Positions 1-9,400 of a DNA stretch of 21,679 bases are shown piece after piece. This DNA is from Neocallimastix lanati (nom. inval.). Its lineage: Eukaryota; Neocallimastigomycota; Neocallimastigomycetes; Neocallimastigales; Neocallimastigaceae. The notes under the pieces are model-generated. The model saw only the letters and a list, made by a program, of their open reading frames with translations, was not told the origin of the DNA and ran no database searches. The DNA lies in the NCBI GenBank assembly GCA_016946835.1, contig JACVTC010000511.1:1-21679 (forward strand), in the 5' to 3' direction. Position 1 is the first letter of the stretch. Each line of letters starts with the position of its first letter. The translations under genes and the position numbers were made by a program.

Positions 1-2081
1 GTTGTAGTGGTAGTGGTAGTAGTAGTTCTAGTTGTAGTTTTTCTAGTGGTAGTCGTAATTTTCTTAGTAGTAGTAGTTGTTGTTGTAGTAGTAATAACCT
101 TATTAATAGGTTGTGTTTCTAATATTGACCAAATTTGATCTTCATGTATTTCATCGTCACAGTCATAAAATTTTACTTTGTTACTTACTTTTGATGATTT
201 GTTACTAATATAATAAGCTGAATTTCCAAGACATAGACTGTCTGATAATTTACTTACAATAGTTCCATCATTTTTATGATAACGCATGATAGCATTTTCA
301 TCACACTCACCCATCACCAATTTGGAATCATCATTATTGGAAACTCTCATGCATAAATTTAAATTGCCTTTTGACTTGAAGTAGCTTCCTGTTTTGGTAT
401 TTATAACGTACCATTGATTGTTATCTGTATCATCACATTTTTTATAAATTAGAGATTCGTCAGTATATTCTGGAGCATGCAAACATTTATTAGTGTACTC
501 ATTGTATATCCATACAGGAGTAGATGTTGGAGTAGGATTTATTGTAGTCGTAGTAGTAGTAGTCGTAGTAGTAGTAGTAGGAGTTGTAGTAGTGGTTATT
601 ATATTGCATTTACCGAATTCAGATTGGCAATCGATACCACAATATTTTATAGTATTGCCACAAGTACCTTCGTTACTACAACATTGACCATATGGACATT
701 TTCCAATATTTTTACCACATTTAACAATTATTTCCCAATGTTGATCTGGTATAGAATCATCACATAGATTTAAGTTTAAACGATTTTCATTAGATCTATT
801 AGATTGAAATAATCCTAAACATTTATCTTCATCTAAATAAGATGTAATACTTTCACCATTATATGTATTATTAATATCATATATAACACTATTAGGATTA
901 CAATCATTCATAACAATAGTACCTTTATTAATATTACTAACATGTAAACATAAATTATTCAATAATGATCTATAGAATCCATCACCAGAAATTGGAATTT
1001 GCCATATACTATTTTTAGAATCATCACAATCACCAATTGTAAGTTTACCATTATAATTAGAATGCATACATTTATTTAATTTCTTGTTATATACCCAAAC
1101 ATTTTGAGTTTCAGCATTAATAATATCATATGGATTTGTGTCCCAGAAAGACCATATTTGATTATCAAAATCATAACAAGTATTTAAATATACATTATCA
1201 TCATTATCATTATCTTCTTCAGTAGTACTTAAGCATTCATCATTATTATTAGAAGGATATATAGTACCTTCTCCAGTATATTTAAAAGTATTTATATTAT
1301 TATTACAAGTATCCACTTTAATATTATTGGATACACTTAAACATCTATCGGTATAAGCATATGAAAATAAATAACCTTCAGGATAAGGCGATAGAATCCA
1401 TTTGAACTTATTATTATTTTTACAACTTTTAATTAAAGGAGGTTGGTTTAATTTTGCTTGTGCGAATAAACATTTATTAGCAAGGGAATTATATATAAAT
1501 TTAGGTTTGTCCTTATAATTTATAGTAGGTACACTTTGCTTAGTCGTAGTAATAGCAGATGTTGTTGTAGTAGTTGTAGTAGTAGTGGTGGTGGTAGTGG
1601 TGGTAGTGGTAGTAGCTTTTTTGTTAGGTTTTCTATATGATATTTCAAATAATAATTTTTTATTTTTTCTATCACAATTTGTTAATGCTAAGTAATCTGG
1701 ATCATTTTCACCATCAAGAACACTTAAACACATATTATTACTTTTTATAAATTTAGATGCTTCAATATATTTCATAACAGAATTTTCATCACATTTACTT
1801 AATACTATTTTATTTTTAATAGCTGATATACACATATCCTTATAAGAGACAGATTTAAAATAAATGCCATCATCATTTTCATCAAGATACCATTTACTAT
1901 TTTTAGTATTATCACAATAATCGTAAATTACTGGTTCATCTACAAAATCTGAAACATATAAACACATATCTAAATATTCATTATATATCCAGACAACTGC
2001 TTCATTATCCCTCTTAAAAAATTGAGGGATAGCAATAATTTTACTTAAAACGTTAAAAATGATAAATAATTTAAGCAACAT
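1..2081 (-). CDS. Secreted multi-lectin protein: ricin-type trefoils plus CBM18 chitin-binding domain (3' end beyond window)
   Basis: An open frame runs from ATG at 2081 to the window edge without a stop (693 codons plus two bases), so the C-terminus is missing. Residues 1-17 form a signal peptide ending IIA, followed by Lys23-Arg24, a Kex2-type site. Four beta-trefoil-like blocks lie at about 29-150, 190-312, 325-452 and 524-657; each begins with a pattern like VWIYNEYxxKCL, and the last three end in QxW (QIW, QHW, QIW), the ricin B signature. Residues 455-492 are a hevein-type CBM18 domain with all eight cysteines (455, 462, 467, 468, 474, 481, 485, 492). Thr-rich, probably O-glycosylated linkers lie near 155-178, 497-516 and 662 onward. 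The likely role is binding chitin and other glycans at the cell surface or outside the cell. No catalytic domain is visible, but one could lie beyond the edge. The domain calls are firm; the ligand is unknown. Confidence 0.85.
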   Translation of the reverse strand, partial: MLLKLFIIFNVLSKIIAIPQFFKRDNEAVVWIYNEYLDMCLYVSDFVDEPVIYDYCDNTKNSKWYLDENDDGIYFKSVSYKDMCISAIKNKIVLSKCDENSVMKYIEASKFIKSNNMCLSVLDGENDPDYLALTNCDRKNKKLLFEISYRKPNKKATTTTTTTTTTTTTTTTTTSAITTTKQSVPTINYKDKPKFIYNSLANKCLFAQAKLNQPPLIKSCKNNNKFKWILSPYPEGYLFSYAYTDRCLSVSNNIKVDTCNNNINTFKYTGEGTIYPSNNNDECLSTTEEDNDNDDNVYLNTCYDFDNQIWSFWDTNPYDIINAETQNVWVYNKKLNKCMHSNYNGKLTIGDCDDSKNSIWQIPISGDGFYRSLLNNLCLHVSNINKGTIVMNDCNPNSVIYDINNTYNGESITSYLDEDKCLGLFQSNRSNENRLNLNLCDDSIPDQHWEIIVKCGKNIGKCPYGQCCSNEGTCGNTIKYCGIDCQSEFGKCNIITTTTTPTTTTTTTTTTTTINPTPTSTPVWIYNEYTNKCLHAPEYTDESLIYKKCDDTDNNQWYVINTKTGSYFKSKGNLNLCMRVSNNDDSKLVMGECDENAIMRYHKNDGTIVSKLSDSLCLGNSAYYISNKSSKVSNKVKFYDCDDEIHEDQIWSILETQPINKVITTTTTTTTTKKITTTTRKTTTRTTTTTTTT

Positions 2082-2591
2082 TTTAATGATATATTTGTAT
2101 GGAATTATTCATTTTAAAAAATCATTTTACTTTTAATTTTAAACATGATAATTTCCACTTTAAAAAAATTATAATTAAATTAAAAATTTAATATAAATTT
2201 AAATATAAATAATATTTTATTAATATAAATAACATATTAAATAAACAAAATAATTTTATTCAATATTATATACTCATATATAAATGAAGAAATATGAAAT
2301 AATTGAAACTTATGAAAAGCAGTAATGATATTTCATTTATTTAATAAAGGAAATAAAAAATATAACTATTTTGAAATTATTTAATTGATTTAGTATTTAT
2401 AATAATTTTAATTTTATTTATTTTTATTATTTTTTTTAAAAAAAAAAAAAAAAGAAAAAGGAATAAACCTTTACTTAATGATATTTAATATGAATTATAT
2501 GAAAATTATAAATAAACAAAATATAAAAAAAATATATATATATATATATATATTAGAATTATATTAATAATAGAATATATAATTATAGAAA
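2082..2591. other. AT-rich spacer upstream of the lectin gene
   Basis: This is the 5' flank of the minus-strand lectin gene. It is close to 90% A+T and contains a T/A-tract around 2430-2456 and an (AT)n run at 2532-2553. I see no tRNA or other RNA gene and no credible reading frame. The promoter of the lectin gene should lie here, but the base composition makes TATA-like words uninformative. Confidence 0.6.
2532..2553. repeat. (AT)n microsatellite
   Basis: An uninterrupted alternating AT run of about 22 bases lies just before the higher-GC island at 2592. Similar runs occur at 3381-3400 and 20519-20550. Confidence 0.8.
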
Positions 2592-2826
2592 AGTGAACAA
2601 AATGGCAATAGATTTCAATTCTTTCCATTCAGCGATGCCAACTTCTTTTAGATTAGATTTATCACACGTATCCATAGCAGAATTACTTCTTTGTCTTATC
2701 AGTACAATGTTGCCGTTCCTGGTAATGCTAATTCTAACAGAACACAAATTAATATTTTTATTACTAAATATTCATTTATTAAATTTTGAATACATAATAT
2801 ATTACTATATACTTGTATATATATAA
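2592..2826. other. Higher-GC island, possible gene relic or very small ORF
   Basis: From about 2600 to 2755 the sequence is roughly one third G+C, several times its flanks, which usually marks coding or formerly coding DNA in such genomes. On the plus strand an ATG at 2602 in a fair context (AAAATGG) opens a 74-codon frame ending at 2826, with a hydrophobic stretch rich in Leu; its last third lies in AT-rich DNA. On the minus strand a frame of about 60 codons (roughly 2765 to 2590) reads as a mixed hydrophilic peptide, including AEWKELKS, but has no start codon at its beginning. I recognise neither product. The abrupt composition edges favour a fragment of a lost gene or transposon over an intact gene. 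The strand is undecided. Confidence 0.3.
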
Positions 2827-2910
2827 TTTACTTTATTAATTTTTTAAAAAAAAAACCTTTATCGATCTAAAATAAAAGATTGCATTGATTTTTAAAAAAT
2901 ATCTTTTTTA

Positions 2911-2989
2911 TATTTAGATATTTTATTTATGAACTTTTTATATTTAAAATAAAGTATCTTTATTTAGATATTTTATTTATAAACTTTTT
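2911..2989. repeat. Direct repeat, two 29-base copies 50 bases apart
   Basis: A 29-base unit starting TATTTAGATATTTTATTTAT occurs at 2911-2939 and 2961-2989 with one difference (G or A after TTTAT). Each copy is preceded by TATCT, giving AAAATATCT / AGATATTTT (2896-2904 with 2916-2924) and a shorter TATCT/AGATA hairpin. The function is unknown. The same nine-base stem recurs at 19791-19817. Confidence 0.6.
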
Positions 2990-3125
2990 TTATTTATATA
3001 TTTTTAATAATATAGAGAATTATATAAAATATATAAAATATTTTGTTTACTTTAAAACTAAATTGAATAGTTTTAAATATTGTATTTTCTAAATATCATT
3101 TATCTAAATTTTATTTAATTTTATT

Positions 3126-3370
3126 TTTTTTATTTTATTTTATTTTATTTTATTTTATTTTATTTTATTTTATTTTATTTTATTTTATTTTATTTTATGT
3201 TATTTTATTTTATTTTATTTTATTTTATTTTATTTTATTTTATTTTATTTTATTTTATTTTATTTTATTTTGCTTTATTTTATTTTATTTTGCTTTATTA
3301 TAATTTGCTTTATTTTTTATTTTTTATTTTTTATTTATTTTTTTATTTTTTTATTTTTTTTTTTTTTTTG
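3126..3370. repeat. (TTTTA)n pentanucleotide satellite and T-rich tail
   Basis: About 35 copies of the five-base unit TTTTA run from roughly 3126 to 3300, almost perfect at first, with a few ATGTT and TGCTT variants. They grade into six- and seven-base TTTTTA-like units and a long T-run to about 3369. The variants cluster toward the right, which fits slippage growth from the left part. It lies in the 3' flank of the giant lectin gene. Confidence 0.85.
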
Positions 3371-3488
3371 TAATCTTTTTATATATATATATATATATAT
3401 TTTAATTTATTAATATTATACACTATTAGTATAATATTATCTGAAATTATATGAATAATATCATATAAAAATATTTCCATAAATAATA

Positions 3489-6400
3489 TTAATTTGATAT
3501 ATCATTTATATCAGATATAAATTCCCATAATTGTTTTTTATTATGTCTATCACAATTACTTAATTTGACGTAATATTGAGAATCTAAATCATCCTTATCA
3601 TCAATACCGCTAAGACATTTATCATCTCTTTTTATAAATTTTGATGTTTTGATATATTTTATAATTGCATTTTTATCACAATTACCTAATACTATTCTAT
3701 TCTTACTAACTCTTATACACAAATTTTCTTTTGAAGCAGATTTAAAATAAGTGCTACCATCGATATTAACATAATACCATTTATATTTATCCTTATTTTT
3801 ACAATCTTCATAAGTTATAGGTTCATTTGTATAAGGTTCAGCATATAAACATTTGTTGTAATACTTATTATACAACAAAACAGCATTTGATTTAGAATTA
3901 GATGAATTATTTATAGAATATTTCCATAATACCTTACCATTACCATCATCCCAATATACTGAATTATCTGAGAAATCACATGAAAGAAAAGAATTAGTAT
4001 TACTTTCAGCAATGTTATCAGATAAAATATATTGAACTTTATTATCGGATAATAATACAATATTTCTATCAGTAACGGCTAATGAAGTCAATCTAACATT
4101 AGGAACACTATATACTACTTTTTCAGTACCATCTACATGATTTCTATAAATTAAATTACCTTCAAGAACAATTAAAGAATAATTTTGACAATATAACATT
4201 TCTCCTTCTTCAAAAGAATCCCCAATATAAATTCTACCTGCATACAAAGGTCTATTATTAATATAGTTATTACACCATTTATATTCACCTCTTGACGATT
4301 TTAATGCTAAGGTTAAGCCATCCTCTAATACTTCTAATGTATATAATTTCTCTTTTCTGTAATACTCTTTATGTAAATATTTATCTTTATTTACAAGAAT
4401 ATCGCCATCTTCAGTAACTCTAAGAGAATATATAACATCATTTGTTTTTAGATAATCATTAAGATTCATTAATTCTACATAAAATTCTCCAAATAATATA
4501 CCGTTATCATTTAAATGAAGCCATTTATTATTATCTTTATTGTATAATGGTGATAGAGAATAGATGCTATTACAATTTTCGTCAGATGATGATAAAACAT
4601 CACAATATATATATCCATCATACCTCCAAATAATATTTTCATTGTAATTTGTGAGTAATAATGAATTTGGTTCACTATCGTATATTAATTTTAATCGTTC
4701 ATCACTATGAACAATTATCTTAGCATTAATAACAAACATATTTTCAAAAATCATCATTTGGTAAATTTCATTGAAAAAGCCTTTACCAATTAATTGTAAA
4801 CCATACAGATTAGAAATATAAGCAAAATTTCCATCACCATTTATAGATAATAATCTATCGTATGTAGTAAAAGAATTAGCTATATCAATACGACCCATAT
4901 ATTTATGTAATTTACTTTCTACTGAATTTAAAAATTTAACCGGTGGATAACCCCATTCTACTTTATGTGTTGTCATATCCATTATAATTAATTTATATTC
5001 ATTATTTCTTAGATTTTTCTTTATGGTTAAAGTATATTTCTTGTTATAATCTAAAGAAGCTATGGTTTCGGTTTTATCCTCACAATACAAAAATAAGCCA
5101 TTATCTAATAACTTTAATTCTTTAATTTTTGAACATGTAGCAATTGTTTCGTTTTTTACAAAATTATTCCATATTAATTCTGAATCAGTTACAGCTAAAT
5201 ATGATTCATTATTATGTTCAAATCTTAATTTTTCACCTGGTAATAAATTATTAAAATATGGGTCTACTATTATGTTCCTATGTTCCGGTTGTTCATAACT
5301 ATGTATATTATAGACGTAAGGTAATCTGGGATTTTCGTTACAAGAAGTAATAGAATAAACTAACGGTTCTACATATCTCATATGATAATTATTTTTCCTT
5401 ACAAATAAACTACTCCAAATAATATTTTCATAATTATCAATAATTTTCAATTCTCCATTATCTGTTAATTTTAATTTATAATAAAGATTATTGTCATTAT
5501 TTTCAATAGGCTTATCTGTACTATTATTATTAACAGGTTTACCAGAATTATCATTTTTATTATCAATATCGGCTTTATTATTATTATCATCAATAGGAGT
5601 TTTATTATTATTATTATCATCAATAGGAGTTTTATTATTATTATTATCATCAATAGGAGTTTTATTATTATTATTATCATCAATAGGAGTTTTATTATTA
5701 TTATTATCATCATTAGGGGTTTTATTATTATTTTCATCATTATTAGTATCATTATCATAGTTTATAAGATCGTCATCAAAGATTATAGGTTCATCATCAA
5801 AATATAGTTCGTCATCATCATTTCTTTTAGTTTTATTAGAATTGTTAGTTTTAATAAATTCTTCCGATATATTATAAGGATTAATAGTACGCCATACAAT
5901 ATACTTATGCATATCTCTTATAACTAATTCACCAATTGGAGATAATGAAATAGTATATGGAGGAGAAAATGGTCCAACATTTGCTGTATTAGTTGACCAT
6001 AAAGTTCTTTCGTATTCTTTTACCACTAAATTACCAGAAGGCTGTAAATAAGCTTTAAAAACACCATTATCAGATACCATATATTCTTCTTGGTTAATAA
6101 TAATATCACAATCAAATAATATTGCAGAAGAATATTTCGCTTTTACAGTATTTGGAATATAATTATGTTTATCATATTTATTTGTACGATTAGTTTTAAA
6201 TTTTAATGGAAAATTATATTCTAATGGGAAAGCATAACCTTTATATGATGCACCTGTTTTAGAACTAATTTTCCATATTGGCGCATATAATCCGTCATAT
6301 AAAATAACTTGACAATCACTACTACCATTTTCAAGTATAATTAATGTATATCCTCTAGTACCATAATGGCCAACATTAAAAGGTAAGTCTTTAGGTAAAG

Positions 6401-9400
6401 AATCCCATACAATAATTTCTTGAGAAATATCAACTTTATATAGATCATCGTTTTTTATATCATATTCCTTTAATATATTTTTGGCTGTCATTACTAAATG
6501 ACCATTGTCTGCGATTTTCAATTTCAAACCGAGTTGATTAGCATTCATTTCATCAGTATTAGGTATAGTTGTTTCAGTAGACCATTTAATATGCTTTTCA
6601 TCAAATTCATTTTCACAAAGAGCTAGTTTACCAGATGGTAAAATACCGAAATACCAGGGATGTTTAGGATTATTTGTAGAAATTACAGATTCTCCATAAT
6701 TATTACCACCTATATCAAATAATGGTGCTATTAATTCTTCACCTGAAGAAATAAAATTAGCCACTCCACCATTAGATGCTTTTTGGATTTTATATATGTC
6801 ATTATTATTTATTTCAATTTCTGTTTTTTTCTCTCTATATGAACACCCAGTTTTGTTGATAATAAATTTATTGCCTATATTTTTTGTCACTTCTGAAGTA
6901 TAAAATTCAACATGATCCCCTTCATAATCATCATTAACTCCACATGCCCATATAACAGCTTCGGATGTAAGTTTAGGAGTAACTTCATATTCGTAGCATC
7001 CATCATCTGTAGGTGTATTTGATAATTGTTGATTGACAGAATAAGTAACACTATTAGATTTAACTCTACTGATTGTATTATCTTTAGAAATAGTTTTTGA
7101 ATCTTCAATTGATACTTCTTTAGAAGTTGTATTAGATGTACTTTTACCAAATGTTCTGCCATTGCTTTTAGTTTCTGATTCAGATTCTTCTTGACCCCAT
7201 CCATGTTCACTGCTCCATGTATTAGTTAAGATATTAGAAATAGTATCTGTTTGTGAATTTTCTTGTGATGATGTTTCAGTATGTCCAATGGTGTAAGCAT
7301 CAGAATAACCATTGGTAATTTGATCTTGATTCATTTCACTAGATGTTTTTGAATTATATCTTGAAGTTTCTTTAGAATTAATTTTCGCTCCTCCATCCGA
7401 TGACCCTTCAACATCACTATTACTTGTAGAATGAGTTCCTGTTAAAGCCATAATTAAACTTGCTCTTTCCTCTCTTTCTGTAAAATATTCTTGAGTATCA
7501 TAATTAAAATTAGCTAACTCAAACTGAGTAATTTCATTTTCCATATTCCAATATTCTGTTTGATTAAATGTTTTCCAATTCCATTCTTCCGTTTGTTGAT
7601 AATTTTTCAAATTCCACGATTCGGTTTGTTGATAATTAGCATTATTCCAGTACTCTGTTTGGTCATAATTTTTTTCGTTCCATTTTTCGGTTTGTTGGTA
7701 ATTAGCATTATTCCATTTTTCTGTTTGATCATAATTTCTCTCATTCCATTTTTCTGTCTGTTTATAATTTTTATTATTCCAATCTTCCGTTTGCCAATAG
7801 TTCCATCTATTCCAATTTTCGGTTTGCCAATAATCCCATCTATTCCAATTCTCTGTTTGCCAATAGTTCCATCGATTCCATTCTTCTGTTTGATCATGTT
7901 CCCTATCTGCAATTTCTTTTTCTTGTTTTAATGATTCATATGATATAGCAGTATCTGCTGCATTAATTCCGGTATTTACCTTGTCATTACCAGTACTTTT
8001 ATTATTTTGACTTTTATTATCATCTGACTTATCATCTTTATTATTTTGACTTTTATTTTCACCTGACTTATTTCCATTATTATTTTGACTTTTATTATCA
8101 CCTTTATTAGTATTTTTAGGATTGGATTTGACAGCTCGTTTAACTGTGTTCCCTGTATTATCGGAACTGTCTGTTTCTTCTTCAATTAAGTAAGTTATTT
8201 TAGGTTTATAAGTTGGATCATTTACTGGCATATCCCTTAAATCATATATTTTTTGAACTCTATTTCTTCCATATTTTTCATAAAGTTTTTCCTCAGTAAG
8301 TTTTAAGTCTTCCTCAGTACCTCCAATAATACTTGATTCTGAAGCTCCTAGAGTTCCGAGTTCATATGTATTTTTTGCAAATTCCTTAGCTGCTTCAGAA
8401 GCTTTAGCACCTTTAGCACCTTTAGCACCTGTTTTAAATACCTTACTTCCATTTTTAACAGCAGCATTTATTACAAATTTAAATAATGCACCTAATTGTC
8501 GTTTTTCATATTTACTTTTAACATAATCTGGTTTTTTTACTTCTTCATATTGATTATTATAATAATCATAATCATCTTTACTTACATAGGAATATTCTTT
8601 AGTACCTGAATGTTCTTTATAATAATTCCAATTTAATTCATTAGTTTTACCTTCTGTATTAGTTACGGCATGACTGTCTTCTTCAGATATGGAATGAATA
8701 TTGGATTCGGAATACTCTTCATTGTGGGTATTACTTCCTTCATCAGAAACTGTATTTGATTTAGATTGAGCCATCGCAATAGCAATTTCTAAAGACGATG
8801 TACCTGATTCTCCATCGGATCCGCTAATACTATTAGATTTAGTTAAAGATTTAGCTACTTCAATTGTATTAGATATATCATTAGTTAATGTATTAGAATC
8901 ACTTGTAATATCGCCTATGGAACGTGTAACTGAACTTCCATCGGACGATGTTATGGAATATTGGTTTTCTATGGTTGTCGAAATAAGTGCGTTACAAATT
9001 ATTGTACATCCTTTGCAATTGTTAACTCCTGCGCATTGTGCAATATTTCTTGAAAAATCTCCACTAAAATTATTATAATCTATAACTGATTCCACTACTG
9101 TATCTGCAAAATTAATATAACTACCTGTAACATCTCTAATGTTAGGCGATCCTTCTATACCAATTATCAAGGATTTATGATATGGATTAAATGCAGGATT
9201 TACACTAACCAATGGAATACATTGTTTTTCACTATTTTTTAATTCTTTATAAATCTCTTCAATATATTTTTCAGCATTTTTTTTATATTCTTCAATATTA
9301 TCTCTATCTCTTGATAAATAATTATCTTTGAATTGATTATTATTAGTAGTAGTGTCGGAATCGTTATCTATATTGTTATTTGTCTCATTACCTTCATTGT

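Larger units (their letters stand above)
2827..3488. other. Spacer downstream of the giant lectin gene, repeat-rich
   Basis: No gene is visible. The stretch holds a 50-base-period direct repeat (2911-2989), short TATCT/AGATA hairpins, a long TTTTA satellite (about 3126-3300) grading into T-tracts, and an (AT)n run at 3381-3400. The 3' processing signals of the minus-strand gene ending at 3489 must lie near the right end of this stretch, but no single signal stands out. Confidence 0.6.

Noticed and set aside
455-720. Fungal dockerin (CBM10-type) domain instead of CBM18
   Set aside because: The eight-cysteine order C-x6-C-x4-CC-x5-C-x6-C-x3-C-x6-C matches the hevein/CBM18 type. The short dockerin pattern of gut fungi is not present in any gene here.
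477-767. Plus-strand open frames over the Thr-rich linker and CBM18 region
   Set aside because: They are mirror readings of the minus-strand lectin gene: Ser/Arg or Val runs opposite Thr codons, with no independent start context or domain.
5471-5760. Open frames on both strands across the Asn/Asp minisatellite
   Set aside because: The 30-base period has no stops in several frames, so these are artefacts of the repeat. The real frame is the NNNNKTPIDD one.
7533-7892. Regular 33-base periodicity as a possible CRISPR array
   Set aside because: The units are contiguous, with no unique spacers, and encode conserved residues in a eukaryotic gene.
7560-7931. Hydrophobic plus-strand frame and an alternative minus frame over the QTExWN array
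   Set aside because: The 33-base repeat stays open in other frames for the same reason. The codons fit the long minus-strand gene.
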